Positions 35,190 through 44,787 of a stretch of 64,000 nt of DNA are shown here, piece by piece. Position 1 is the stretch's first letter; each line of letters starts with the position of its first letter. The DNA comes from Saprospiraceae bacterium (GTDB taxonomy: Bacteria > Bacteroidota > Bacteroidia > Chitinophagales > Saprospiraceae): NCBI GenBank assembly GCA_016719855.1, contig JADJYH010000008.1:62001-126000 (forward strand). The letters are read 5' to 3'. A program made the translations under genes and the position numbers. Under the pieces are notes generated by a model that was not told the origin of the DNA, ran no database searches, and saw only the letters and a list, made by a program, of their open reading frames with translations.

Positions 35190-36731
35190 TTATCGTCGCA
35201 CAAAATTACCATCTCCTGCCCTCGAAATAGCCAACAGCCCCAAAAAGGTCAGCAGCCCGTTCAGCACCAGCAGCTCGAAGCCGAACTTGTAGCCTAAAAT
35301 CGGATAGCCAAGGTAGTTGTTGACGAGGTAAACCAAGCTGGTGACAAGCACTGCCCCAACACAGACGTAGAGCGAAAGGCGGTCGGCTATCTGTCGTTTG
35401 GTGTAAAACCCGAAGGCAAAAAGCCCCAGCAGCGGCCCGTAGGTGATGCTCGCCGAATCGAACACCAGCTTGATGACCTCGCCCGTGGCAGCCATGTGGA
35501 ATACCATGATGAGCACGAAGAAGATGGCCGAAAAGCCCAAGTGAACCCTACGCCGGGTACGGGCATTGGCGGCGGTGTTCACCTCCGTTTTGCCGAAGCC
35601 AAGGAAATCAATGCACCAGGCCGTGGTGAGCGAAGTGAGTGCCGAGTCGGCACTGGCATAGCTGGAGGCGGTGATGCCAAGGATGAACAGGATGCCCACC
35701 GCCGCAGGGGCGTATTGGAAGGCGATGGTCGGGAACAGCAGGTCGGTGTCTGGCACAGAGGCGGTGGTGGCCACGCCTTCGGCAAATTTGGTGACCTCCT
35801 TCGTTGGTATTTCTATGCCATTTTGCGAAGCGTAAATAAATAACAGCACGCCGAGCGCCATGAACAGCAGGTTCATCAGCACCAACAGGCTGGAGTAGGA
35901 GAAGATGTTGACCTGTGCACCCTTGAGCGTCTTCACCGTCAGGATTTTTTGAATGATGTCCTGGTCCAAGCCGCTCATCACAATGGCGATGAAGGCCCCG
36001 GCGGTGAACTGCTTGAAGAAGTTTTTCGGGTCGCTCCAGCCGCCCTCGAAGAAGAAAATCTGTGAGCGTTCGTCGCTGGTCACCGTGCTGATCAGCTCGC
36101 CTACGCCGAGGTTCATGTGCTGTCCGACTAGCACGATGGTGAGCACCAATGAACTTATAAGGAAAAGCGTCTGCAAAGTGTCCGTCCAGATGATGGTCTT
36201 CACGCCGCCCCGGTAGGTGTAGGTGAAAATGAGCAGGATGGTCACCAGCACCGTCACCCAAAACGGGATGTCGAAGATAGGGCCGATGACGAAGGCGTGC
36301 AGCACTTTGGCCATCAAAAACAGCCGCAGCGATGAGCCTACCGTGCGACTCAAGAGGAAAAATGCCGAGCCGGTCTTGTAAGCCACCGTCCCGAAGCGCT
36401 GCTCCAGGTAACCATAAATGGAAATCAAGTGCAGCTTGTAGTACATCGGCAGCAGCACCAATGCTATCACCGAGTAGCCGACCATGTAGCCCAGTACCAC
36501 CTGCATGTAGCTCATGGCCGACGAGTTGACATAGCCCGGCACGCTGATGAACGTGACGCCCGAAATGGAAGTGCCAATCATGCCGATGGCAATGACCCAC
36601 CAGCGAGATTTCCTTCCGGCATTGAAAAAATCGGAAGTGTCGGCATGGCGACTGGTGTACCATGATATGCCAATGAGCATCGCAAAATAGGCGATGATAA
36701 TGCCGAGGATGAGGGTGGGCGATAGGTTCAC
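35190..36731 (-). CDS. Sodium:solute symporter (SSS family)
   Basis: 513 residues with about 13 hydrophobic segments. The front (LSPTLILGIIIAYFAMLIGI, SDFFNAGRKSRWW) and the TSISGVTFISVPGY segment match SSS transporters, and TYRGGVKTIIWTDTLQ is the conserved central motif. GITASSYASADSALTSLTTA in the second half holds the Ser/Thr residues of the second sodium site. The solute cannot be predicted; sugars, sialic acid and short acids are common for this group. The CPBP protease gene lies upstream on the same strand, with a stutter hairpin in the gap. Confidence 0.92.
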   Translation of the reverse strand: MNLSPTLILGIIIAYFAMLIGISWYTSRHADTSDFFNAGRKSRWWVIAIGMIGTSISGVTFISVPGYVNSSAMSYMQVVLGYMVGYSVIALVLLPMYYKLHLISIYGYLEQRFGTVAYKTGSAFFLLSRTVGSSLRLFLMAKVLHAFVIGPIFDIPFWVTVLVTILLIFTYTYRGGVKTIIWTDTLQTLFLISSLVLTIVLVGQHMNLGVGELISTVTSDERSQIFFFEGGWSDPKNFFKQFTAGAFIAIVMSGLDQDIIQKILTVKTLKGAQVNIFSYSSLLVLMNLLFMALGVLLFIYASQNGIEIPTKEVTKFAEGVATTASVPDTDLLFPTIAFQYAPAAVGILFILGITASSYASADSALTSLTTAWCIDFLGFGKTEVNTAANARTRRRVHLGFSAIFFVLIMVFHMAATGEVIKLVFDSASITYGPLLGLFAFGFYTKRQIADRLSLYVCVGAVLVTSLVYLVNNYLGYPILGYKFGFELLVLNGLLTFLGLLAISRAGDGNFVRR

Positions 36732-36738
36732 TTTTGTT

Positions 36739-36817
36739 GGAAATTGGGAAATTGGGAAATTGGAAATTGGTAGGCGGGGCTGCCCCCGAATTTCCCAATT
36801 TCCAATTTCTCAATTTC
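36739..36817. repeat. Stutter hairpin, gggaaattgg word family
   Basis: Tandem gggaaattgg words at 36739-36770 are answered by cccaatttccaatttc words at 36793-36814, with a G/C-rich loop. It is related to 62044-62125. Confidence 0.7.
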
Positions 36818-37735
36818 TATTCATTTCGTTCTTTCCAGAGAAAAAAGCCGGAGGTTGCAAATACGGCAGCAGAGGTCAGGATGACGGCTAGCGGTAAATC
36901 ATCGCCTGCGCCTTCCTTCAATTCGCTGATTTTTTCTTGGTTGAGCCAGGCGATGATGACCTGAGCGCCATTGTTGAGGAAGTGCGCCGCAATGGGAATC
37001 CACAGGTTTTTTGTCCAATAAAAAAGCAGCCCGCGCACCACGCCGAGCAACAGTATGGCCAGAAATCGCTGTATTTCAAAATGGGTGATGCTGAAAATCA
37101 GGGCTGTGAGCGCAATGCCGAGGGCGGGCCTGCCCGTGATTTCGATGAGCTTCTGTTGCCCGATGCCCCTGAACACCAGCTCTTCGCCGAGCGCCGGCAC
37201 GATGGCCATGACCACGAGGCTGGCCACCATCTCCCACGGCGTCTGCATCACGAGTAGGCCTTCCATCAACTTGACGGTCAGTTTTTCGGTATGCACCCAG
37301 ACTTGAAGCGCCGGGAACTGCTCGACCAGCCACTTGTTGGCCAAGAAGGCCAACTGCGCCAGCGGGAATGCAGACATGACGAACAACAAGCCAAGCAACA
37401 GGGTACTCAAATCGGGCGGAACGTGTAACGAAGCCGCTTTTAGTCCCCTTTTTTTAAAAAAGCCACAAAGTGAGGAGAGCTGGCAATAGGAAGCTGGCCG
37501 CGTGGTTGAGGAACAAGGCCGCCCGCACAAAATAGCGGCTGCCTTCGCTGCTGTTTTCGTCAATGTCGAGCGCTTCGTGCAGCCCCATGCCCCGAAAACT
37601 CGCCGCCAGCATCAACAGGCCATTGCCTACAATGGCAAGAAGCCCAATGAGCAGCATCATGGTCAGCAGTACCATGACGGGCTTTGGTGCAAAATAAGTG
37701 CTGTTATTTTCCGACTCCACTTGGACGTCGTTCAT
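36817..37735 (-). pseudogene. CPBP-family intramembrane protease, one frame break
   Basis: The joined product is about 305 residues. The first part starts at 37735 (MNDVQVESENNSTYF) and has two membrane segments; it meets a stop after LLPALLTLWLF. The second part continues KKRGLKAASLHVPPDLSTLL and carries the CPBP motifs: ALGEELVFRGIG (EExxxR type), SITHFEIQRF and IAAHFLNNGAQ. The break lies in an uninterrupted T7A6 tract at 37449-37461; removing one base rejoins the frames. This is either a homopolymer sequence error, a real mutation, or a slippage site. It sits next to the symporter gene. Confidence 0.85.
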
Positions 37736-37775
37736 TTGATGACTGTTTTCTTAATTTCGCGCCAAAGATAAGTTT

Positions 37776-37926
37776 AGTTTGCAGTTTGCCAGTTTGCAGT
37801 TTGCAGTCAGGGGCTGCTTCCACGGCACTGACTAAACAACTGCCGAACTGACTGCCAACTGCCAACTGTCGAACTGCAAACTTTAAGACTGACTGCCCAC
37901 TGCCGAACTGCCGAACTGCCGAACTA
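37776..37926. repeat. Stutter array, cagtttgc/gccaactg word family
   Basis: Tandem cagtttgc words (37776-37810) are answered by two blocks of ctgccgaactg/actgccaactg reverse-complement words (37843-37926), forming a long imperfect hairpin just upstream of pdxJ. The words match 30097-30171. Confidence 0.75.
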
Positions 37927-37936
37927 AAAACAGAAC

Positions 37937-38650
37937 ATGACAAAACTTAGCGTAAACATCAACAAAGTCGCCCTGATACGCAACTCACGGGGCGGCAACC
38001 TCCCCAACCTGGTGCAGGTGGCGATGGACTGCGAGGAGTACGGGGCGCAGGGCATCACCGTACACCCCCGGCCCGACCAGCGCCACGTCCGCTTCGACGA
38101 CGTGCCGCAACTGAAGGCGGTGGTGAAAACGGAGTTCAACATCGAAGGCAACCCCACGCCCGACTTTCTGAAATTGGTGCTGGAAAACAAGCCGCACCAA
38201 GCCACGCTAGTGCCAGATTCGCCTGGGGCGCTCACGTCCGACCATGGCTGGGACACACTGGCAAACGCTGCTTTTCTGAAAGAAGTGGTAGCTGAATTGC
38301 AGGTGGCTGGCATCCGGGTGTCGTTGTTCGTGGATGCCGAGGAGCGCTTCGTGGACGGGGCCAAGGCTGTTGGGGCCGATCGGGTGGAGTTTTACACGGG
38401 TGCATTCGCCCACGATTTTTTAAAAAATAAGGAGAAAGCGGTGGAACCTCACCGCCAATGCGCTATACTTGCATCGCAGATCGGCATCGGCATCAATGCC
38501 GGACATGATTTAAACCTCGAAAATCTGCGTTTTTACAAGGAAAACGTACCCGGGCTGCTGGAAGTGTCTATCGGCCATGCCCTCATCTCCGATGCCCTTT
38601 ATTTTGGCTTAGGGAACACCATTCAAATGTACCTTCGGCAATTGCGTTAG
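37937..38650 (+). CDS. pdxJ: Pyridoxine 5'-phosphate synthase
   Basis: 237 residues, the standard length. It condenses 1-deoxyxylulose 5-phosphate with 3-amino-2-oxopropyl phosphate to make pyridoxine phosphate. The family start LSVNINKVALIRNSRGG, the GAQGITVHPRPDQRHVRFDD block (active-site His and Arg), EGNPTPDFLKLV, and the late GIGINAGHDLNLENLRFY and EVSIGHALISDALYFG are all present. The long stutter array ends eleven bases before the start codon, so it probably forms part of the leader. Confidence 0.97.
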   Translation: MTKLSVNINKVALIRNSRGGNLPNLVQVAMDCEEYGAQGITVHPRPDQRHVRFDDVPQLKAVVKTEFNIEGNPTPDFLKLVLENKPHQATLVPDSPGALTSDHGWDTLANAAFLKEVVAELQVAGIRVSLFVDAEERFVDGAKAVGADRVEFYTGAFAHDFLKNKEKAVEPHRQCAILASQIGIGINAGHDLNLENLRFYKENVPGLLEVSIGHALISDALYFGLGNTIQMYLRQLR

Positions 38651-38812
38651 GCGGCCAAAAAAAAATCAAGGCAAGCCGCATTTTAGATACCAGTTTCGTT
38701 GTGTTAAGAAATTGCTAAGAAATAGTCCCCATCCGTGTAACGTGTTCTACCCATTCAAGTTTTCAAGCAGGATAAGGTTATAATTTTTTACTCTTAAATA
38801 AAATTGCTAAGT

Positions 38813-41800
38813 ATGAAAAAACTTTCATTAGCCCTCGTGCTAACGCTGTTCAGCGTAGTTGCTATGCTGGCGCAGCGTACCATTATTGGAACAGTTACAG
38901 GCGACGACGGCTCAGCCCTACTCGGAGCTACTGTGCTCGTAAAAGGTACCTCAGCAGGTACCATCACAGACATTGACGGCAAATCCTCTATCCGAGTTGC
39001 CGCCGATGCAAACACCCTTATTTTCAGTTACACTGGTTTTACGACGGAAGAAGTGGTCATTGGCACTTCCAACGTGGTGGACATTGTGATGAAGTCGGGA
39101 CAAGTACTTGAAGAAGTAGTAGTTACGGCTTTGGGTGTATCCCGCTACAAAAACGAACTGGCCTACTCGGCACAGAAAGTGGAAGGAGCGGACATGGCCA
39201 ACACCCGCGATGCCAACGTGGTGAACGCGCTCAGCGGCCGCGTAGCTGGCTTGAACGTGAAGCGCAACAACAGCCTTGGTGGTTCCACCAATGTCGTATT
39301 GCGTGGTTCCAAGTCGCTCACCGGCAACAATCAAGCGCTGTTTGTCATTGATGGCGTGCCGATTGACAACTCCAACACCAACACTTCCAACCAAACGAGT
39401 GGCCGCGGAGGCTTTGACTACGGCAACTCTGCCAACGACATCAATGCCGACGACATCGAATCGGTAACGGTGTTGAAGGGTGCCGCTGCTTCTTCCCTCT
39501 ATGGCTCACGTGCCTCCAACGGTGTGGTGATGATTACTACCAAAAAAGGCCGCAAAAGCAAGGGCATTGGCGTCAGCGTAAACACTGGCGTGAACATGGG
39601 CAAGATTGACAAAAGCACTTTTGTGGACTACCAACAGAAATATGGTGGCGGATACGGCCCCTATTACGAAGATCCAACCGGCTTCTTCCTCTATCGCGAC
39701 ATCAATGGTGACGGCACCGACGACCTCGTAGCTACCGTCAGCGAAGACGCTTCTTGGGGGGCTAGATTCGACCCGAACCTGTTGGTTTATCAGTGGGATG
39801 CCTTCGACCCATCTTCTGACAACTTCGGCAAGCCCACCCCTTGGGTAGCTGCCGAGAATGGCCCGGAAACTTTCTTCGAAACATCCGTAGGTACTAGCAA
39901 CAGCGTACTCATTGATGGCACCAACGAGAATGGCTACTTCAAGCTTGGCTATACCCGTACCACGGACAAGGGCATTCTGCCAAATAGCCAGATAGACAAG
40001 AACTTAGTGAACTTCGGTGCAGCTTACAACCTGACAAAAAAACTGAACGTGTTCTCCTCTGTCAACTTTACTGCTACAGATGGCACTGGCCGCTACGGTA
40101 CTGGCTACGAATCCAGGAACCAGATGACCAGCTTCCGCCAATGGTGGCAGATGAACGTGGACGTAAAGGAGCAGGAACGTGCTTACAATGAAACCAAGCA
40201 AAACGTCACTTGGAACTGGGCCGACCCTACCGACCTCGTACCCATTTACTGGGACAACACCTATTGGGTGAGGCATGAAAATTACTCGACCGACCATCGC
40301 AACCGCTATTTCGGTTACATGGGTGCTACCTACAACGTCACCAACTGGTTCGACATCACGGGACGTGTGTCACTTGACCAATACGAAGAGACACAAGAAG
40401 AGCGCATAGCAGTAGGTAGCATTGACGTTTCCGAATATCAGCGTTTCAATCGTAGTTTTCAGGAAGTGAACTATGATTTGATGGGCCAGTTCAAGCAGAT
40501 AGACTTGACGAGTACCCTGAAATTCAATGCATTGCTGGGTACCAACATCCGCAAGCAGAGCATTTCTTCTATTCGTGCAAAAACAAATGGTGGGCTTTCC
40601 TTGCCACGTCTTTACTCCCTGACAAACTCCAAGAACCCCATCGAAGCACCTGAAGAAAGGCAGGAAGATATCGAGGTAGATGGTGTGTTCGGTCAGGCAG
40701 GCTTTGTCTTCGACAATTGGGCTATTCTTGATATCTCCGCACGCCGCGACCAAGGCTCAACCCTACCCGACGGCAACAATATTTACTATTATCCTGCCGC
40801 ATCGTTGGGCATTATCTTCTCAAGATTCCTCGGCGAAAATGACGCATTTACTTTTGGTAAATTACGCCTGAACTACGCCGAAGTGGGCAATACCGCCCCA
40901 TGGGGAAGCACAAGGGATGTTTATAACTTGGGCACTGCCTATGGTGATGCTCCTACTGCATCCGTTTCGGATATCCGGCAGTACACCGCCAACGGTGCTG
41001 TGATTTCAACGAAGAACAACCCAGACCTCAAGCCGGAGCGTACCAAGAGCTACGAAGCTGGCTTGGAACTGCGCTTCTTGAAGGACATGTTGGGTTTCGA
41101 CATTACCTACTATAAGATGAACACTGTTGACCAGATTCTTCCTGCTGCCGTGTCAAGGGCTACAGGCTACAGCGCCAAGTTCATCAATGCTGGCGACGTA
41201 GAAAACAAAGGTTGGGAAGTTCAAATGTTCATGCGTCCGGTCAATACACCTAACTTCAAATGGCGCATGGACCTCAACTGGGCTCGCAACCGCAATGAAG
41301 TGCTCGACCTCGGTGGCATAGACAACCTTCAGCTTGCTTCCCTGCAAGGTGGTGTGTCCATCAATGCTGCTGTAGGTGAGGCTTATGGCACCATCAGGGG
41401 TACCAACTTTGTTTACAATGAAAATGGTGATAAAGTTGTACTCGGTACTGGATTCTACGCCCGTTCGGCTACCTCTGCAGAAATCATCGGCAACATCAAC
41501 CCAGACTGGACAGGTGGTTTGAGCAATACATTCAATTTTGGGAATCTGTCCATGAGCTTTTTGATAGACGTAAAAAAAGGTGGCGACGTATGGTCACTTG
41601 ACCGTTACTACGGCCTTGCAACGGGCTTGCCAGCCTCAACTGCAGGCCTGAACGACCTCGGCAACGAAGTTCGCCTTCCGCTCGACCAAGGTGGTGGACT
41701 CATCGTGGAAGGCGTACTGGAAGACGGCACACCCAACGCCAACCGCGTAGACGCTGCTCAGTTCGGTATCTATGGCTATCGCCGCAACCCAGCAGCAGGT

Positions 41801-42058
41801 TTCGTTTACGACGCCAGCTTCGTGAAATTGCGTGAAGCTACGCTGAACTACAGCCTGCCACAGAGCATGTTTTCAGGTTCGAATGTCATCAAAGGTGCCA
41901 CGATTGGCGTTTATGGCCGTAACCTTTGGATCATCCACAAGAACTTGCCTGACGCAGACCCTGAAGATGGCTTCAGTTCTGGCAACGTACAAGGCTACCA
42001 GGGTGGCAGCTATCCTACAGCCCGTATATTTGGTGTGAACCTTAATGTTAAATTCTAA
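38813..42058 (+). CDS. SusC/RagA-type TonB-linked outer-membrane receptor
   Basis: About 1081 residues. A signal peptide (KKLSLALVLTLFSVVAMLAQ) is followed by a CarboxypepD-like domain (TVTGDDGSALLGATVLVKG), then the plug with EVVVTALGVSRYKNELAYSA and LSGRVAGLNVKRNNSLGG and VVLRGSKSLTGNNQALFVID, the SusC signature. The barrel ends with YPTARIFGVNLNVKF, an aromatic C-terminus as expected. With the SusD-like lipoprotein downstream it forms an importer for a glycan, peptide or similar nutrient. No glycosidase or regulator is adjacent, so the substrate is open. The coding sequence is intact over 3.2 kb, unlike the two smaller receptors in this window. Confidence 0.97.
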   Translation: MKKLSLALVLTLFSVVAMLAQRTIIGTVTGDDGSALLGATVLVKGTSAGTITDIDGKSSIRVAADANTLIFSYTGFTTEEVVIGTSNVVDIVMKSGQVLEEVVVTALGVSRYKNELAYSAQKVEGADMANTRDANVVNALSGRVAGLNVKRNNSLGGSTNVVLRGSKSLTGNNQALFVIDGVPIDNSNTNTSNQTSGRGGFDYGNSANDINADDIESVTVLKGAAASSLYGSRASNGVVMITTKKGRKSKGIGVSVNTGVNMGKIDKSTFVDYQQKYGGGYGPYYEDPTGFFLYRDINGDGTDDLVATVSEDASWGARFDPNLLVYQWDAFDPSSDNFGKPTPWVAAENGPETFFETSVGTSNSVLIDGTNENGYFKLGYTRTTDKGILPNSQIDKNLVNFGAAYNLTKKLNVFSSVNFTATDGTGRYGTGYESRNQMTSFRQWWQMNVDVKEQERAYNETKQNVTWNWADPTDLVPIYWDNTYWVRHENYSTDHRNRYFGYMGATYNVTNWFDITGRVSLDQYEETQEERIAVGSIDVSEYQRFNRSFQEVNYDLMGQFKQIDLTSTLKFNALLGTNIRKQSISSIRAKTNGGLSLPRLYSLTNSKNPIEAPEERQEDIEVDGVFGQAGFVFDNWAILDISARRDQGSTLPDGNNIYYYPAASLGIIFSRFLGENDAFTFGKLRLNYAEVGNTAPWGSTRDVYNLGTAYGDAPTASVSDIRQYTANGAVISTKNNPDLKPERTKSYEAGLELRFLKDMLGFDITYYKMNTVDQILPAAVSRATGYSAKFINAGDVENKGWEVQMFMRPVNTPNFKWRMDLNWARNRNEVLDLGGIDNLQLASLQGGVSINAAVGEAYGTIRGTNFVYNENGDKVVLGTGFYARSATSAEIIGNINPDWTGGLSNTFNFGNLSMSFLIDVKKGGDVWSLDRYYGLATGLPASTAGLNDLGNEVRLPLDQGGGLIVEGVLEDGTPNANRVDAAQFGIYGYRRNPAAGFVYDASFVKLREATLNYSLPQSMFSGSNVIKGATIGVYGRNLWIIHKNLPDADPEDGFSSGNVQGYQGGSYPTARIFGVNLNVKF

Positions 42059-42136
42059 TTGACGGTCTTAAAAATATGATAAGCGTTGAAAAACGCTGCA
42101 TCTATTCTTTTTAAACTGTTCTAATAAATTCGACTT

Positions 42137-43579
42137 ATGAAAAAAATATTGTTTTTGCTCATATCCGCTTCAATTGCGCTTACATCCTGTGACAAGGATT
42201 TTGGCGATCTGAATGTGGACAAGAAAAAGCCCTCTGTGGTAGCCCCGGGAGCGCTGTTCTCAACTGCCCAGAAGGAAATGACGGACCTGATGACCAATTC
42301 CAACGTCAACAGGAATATTTTCCGCTTGGTTTCGCAATACTGGACAGAAACCACATACTTCGATGAGTCCCAGTACGACTTGGCCACCCGTAACATTCCG
42401 CAGAACTTCTGGAACATTATGTACGTCAACGTATTGAAAAACCTTGACGAGGCTCAAAGCTTGATTCCGGGGCAGAATGATGCATTCTTTCCGCCAGCCG
42501 TGAAGGCCAACCAGAACTCCTGTGTGGAAATCATGAACGTCTATGCCTATTCTACTTTGGTGAACCTATTCGGTGATATTCCATACACGGAAGCGCTGGA
42601 CTTTGAAAATGTTTACCCGAAGTATGACGATGCAGCTACCATTTACAGTGACCTTTTGACCCGCCTTGACAATGCCATCAATGCCATTGATGAAGGTGCA
42701 GGAGGGTTTGGTAGCAGTGATATCCTCTACGGTGACGATATGGCGGGTTGGAAAAAATTCGGCAAGTCGCTACAGGCTCGTTTGGCCATGATCATTGCTG
42801 ACCACGATGCCGCCACGGCGGGCAGTATCATCAGCAAGGTTGCCAACGATATCATCACCAGCAATGACGACAATACTTACTTCCATTACCTGTCCGCACC
42901 ACCTAACACCAACCAGATTTGGGTGGACCTCGTACAGAGTGGCCGCAAGGACTTCGTAGCTGCAAATACCATCGTTGATATCATGAACGGATTGGGCGAC
43001 CCACGAGTGCCCTACTACTTCACAACGGATGATACAGATAGCACCTATACGGGAGGCATCTATGGTATCGGCAACAACTACGCGAGCTTCTCCAAACCTG
43101 CTGACCGCATCATTGCCCCCGACTTTGAGGCCATCCTTTTCGATGCCGCAGAAGGCAACTTCCTCTTGGCTGAGGCTGTGGAACGTGGCTTTATCGGTGG
43201 TGATGCCGCTACCTATTATGCTGCGGGTATACAGGCTTCAATGGACTACTGGCATGTGCCAAGTGACAGCGTTGATGTTTACGTTGCCAAGGCTGATGTA
43301 GCTTACGCTACGGCTGCGGGCGATTGGAAGCAAAAAATCGGAACGCAGAAGTGGCTAGCCCTCTACAATCGTGGCTTTGAAGCTTGGACGGAATGGCGTC
43401 GCTTCGACTATCCTGTGCTCAATATCATTCCAGATCCGGAGTTCACCTACGAGAGCATTCCGCTTCGTTTTACCTACCCGGCTCAGGAGCAGACAATCAA
43501 TGCTGCCAGCTACACTGCTGCAGCTGCTGCCATCGGTGGCGATTTGGTGAGGACTAGGTTGTTTTGGGATCACGAATAA
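42137..43579 (+). CDS. SusD/RagB-like nutrient-binding lipoprotein
   Basis: 480 residues. Lipoprotein signal MKKILFLLISASIALTSC, then DKDFGDLNVDKKKPSVV, typical of the SusD-like 2 group. TPR-like helices dominate the first half (NFWNIMYVNVLKNLDEAQSL, MNVYAYSTLVNLFGDIPYTE), and the late AEGNFLLAEAVERGFIGGDA and QKWLALYNRGFEAWTEWRRF blocks are family landmarks. It caps the SusC barrel and binds the ligand at the cell surface. It lies 78 bases after susC, co-directional, with a strong terminator behind it, so the pair forms a two-gene operon. Confidence 0.95.
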   Translation: MKKILFLLISASIALTSCDKDFGDLNVDKKKPSVVAPGALFSTAQKEMTDLMTNSNVNRNIFRLVSQYWTETTYFDESQYDLATRNIPQNFWNIMYVNVLKNLDEAQSLIPGQNDAFFPPAVKANQNSCVEIMNVYAYSTLVNLFGDIPYTEALDFENVYPKYDDAATIYSDLLTRLDNAINAIDEGAGGFGSSDILYGDDMAGWKKFGKSLQARLAMIIADHDAATAGSIISKVANDIITSNDDNTYFHYLSAPPNTNQIWVDLVQSGRKDFVAANTIVDIMNGLGDPRVPYYFTTDDTDSTYTGGIYGIGNNYASFSKPADRIIAPDFEAILFDAAEGNFLLAEAVERGFIGGDAATYYAAGIQASMDYWHVPSDSVDVYVAKADVAYATAAGDWKQKIGTQKWLALYNRGFEAWTEWRRFDYPVLNIIPDPEFTYESIPLRFTYPAQEQTINAASYTAAAAAIGGDLVRTRLFWDHE

Positions 43580-43614
43580 TTGATATTAAGCCTCCTTTTT
43601 TAGGAGCAAATAGA

Positions 43615-43656
43615 AGAGGCTGCGTCATTCATTTGGCGCAGCCTCTTTCTTTTTTA
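43615..43656 (+). terminator. Terminator of the susC-susD operon
   Basis: Stem agaggctgcg / cgcagcctct (43615-43624 with 43637-43646), then ttcttttttag. Confidence 0.92.
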
Positions 43657-43679
43657 GTGGCTTAATTTTATAGCTAAAA

Positions 43680-44129
43680 TCAGCCGATGGTCACGTTGTA
43701 GGAGTACCCACCGGGTTTCTTTTCCACGGCATCTGGGGTCGGTGCTGTGGCTGTTGTCATGTAATTGTACTGCACTTGTAGTTGTGCCGCTGGTTCTGCC
43801 GCCTGGGGCAACCTGAAATGTATCTGAATCGTCTTTTGATAAACCACCCGCAGCCCACGGGGCTTATCCACCATAAATTTCATGGCCTTCACCAACCGGA
43901 TGGCCTCCTCTTCGCAGCCATGGCCGAGAGCATGGCCGATGATTTTTGCATCAACCACATCGCCTTTGTGGTCAATGTCGAAACGGACTGTGACCGTTCC
44001 TTCCACCCGTTGCGCAAGCGCCTCCTGCGGGTAGCGTAGGTTGTCCGTTACGAACTGCTTCATGGCCTTCGGGCCGCCCTCGTACCAAGGCTGTTTGATG
44101 AAATGCTTGTCTTTGGCTGGCTTGTGCAT
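43680..44129 (-). CDS. TonB C-terminal domain protein without membrane anchor
   Basis: 149 residues. The core GGPKAMKQFVTDNLRYPQEA followed by VEGTVTVRFDIDHKGDVVDA and HGCEEEAIRLVKAMKF is the energy-transducer TonB C-terminal domain. It lacks the usual N-terminal membrane helix and proline-rich spacer; the first 20 residues (MHKPAKDKHFIKQPWYEG) are hydrophilic. The tail after residue 105 is low complexity. It may be a soluble TonB-like domain or depend on another anchor. It is followed, on the same strand, by a DUF2306-like membrane gene upstream. Confidence 0.78.
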   Translation of the reverse strand: MHKPAKDKHFIKQPWYEGGPKAMKQFVTDNLRYPQEALAQRVEGTVTVRFDIDHKGDVVDAKIIGHALGHGCEEEAIRLVKAMKFMVDKPRGLRVVYQKTIQIHFRLPQAAEPAAQLQVQYNYMTTATAPTPDAVEKKPGGYSYNVTIG

Positions 44130-44135
44130 GGTTGA

Positions 44136-44774
44136 TTATTCAATATTGAACTGCTTGTAATATTTTTGATTAGATAGGATTATCAATCCCGTTCCAATAA
44201 GGGTTGGTAAAGTCCAGTTCAGCAAGGTGACGCCAAACAGGTTTTGAATCACGGCAAATGCAGTCATGGCAGCGATATAAGAAATGTACATGCGCCCGAA
44301 ATGCTCAAAATACCACTGCATCTTATGCCCGCTTAACTTTCGGATTTGCTTGCCAAGCACAAATTCCCGAAAATCCTGCCAAGTGGTCAAGCAAAATATC
44401 ACACCAAAAAACAATGCGACTATTCCAAAAGTATTGCCGCCATTGAGTATCAAATACAAGCCCCATCCGAATGTGCCAATGGCAAATGCCAGCCCCATAC
44501 CGATGATGGCCTTGTCAAATGCCCCGATGTTCATGTTCCGTTGGTGCCCAAACCGATAACCCGTCAGCGCCATATAAAACCCAAGAACGCCAAACAAAGC
44601 AATAAGCGCACTGCCAATCATTGCGCCAGTGATGACCACGAGCAGCCATGACCAGAAATAGGAAGTACCGATGAGGCGGTGAATTTTGCCACCTTTTTTT
44701 AAAAGGATTTGAAGAAGGCCAGTCAGCCCGACAATTGCGCCAGCTACAGCATGAAGCAGTTTGATTTGTTCCAT
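44136..44774 (-). CDS. DUF2306-like integral membrane protein
   Basis: 212 residues, with about seven hydrophobic segments (LLHAVAGAIVGLTGLLQILL, WSWLLVVITGAMIGSALIAL, FAIGTFGWGLYLIL and others). The layout KIHRLIGTSYFWSW, with a basic/histidine loop between the first helices, resembles predicted membrane proteins of the DUF2306 type. It begins 13 bases after the end of the K+ channel gene on the same strand, so the two are probably co-transcribed. The start at 44774 removes an upstream extension that overlaps the channel gene. The function is unknown. Confidence 0.72.
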   Translation of the reverse strand: MEQIKLLHAVAGAIVGLTGLLQILLKKGGKIHRLIGTSYFWSWLLVVITGAMIGSALIALFGVLGFYMALTGYRFGHQRNMNIGAFDKAIIGMGLAFAIGTFGWGLYLILNGGNTFGIVALFFGVIFCLTTWQDFREFVLGKQIRKLSGHKMQWYFEHFGRMYISYIAAMTAFAVIQNLFGVTLLNWTLPTLIGTGLIILSNQKYYKQFNIE

Positions 44775-44787
44775 GTATATTGAAAAA

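Noticed and set aside
35608..36813. 401-residue frame overlapping the symporter gene in another frame
   Set aside because: The composition (His/Arg/Pro-rich) is that of an out-of-frame reading, while the symporter frame is clearly conserved.
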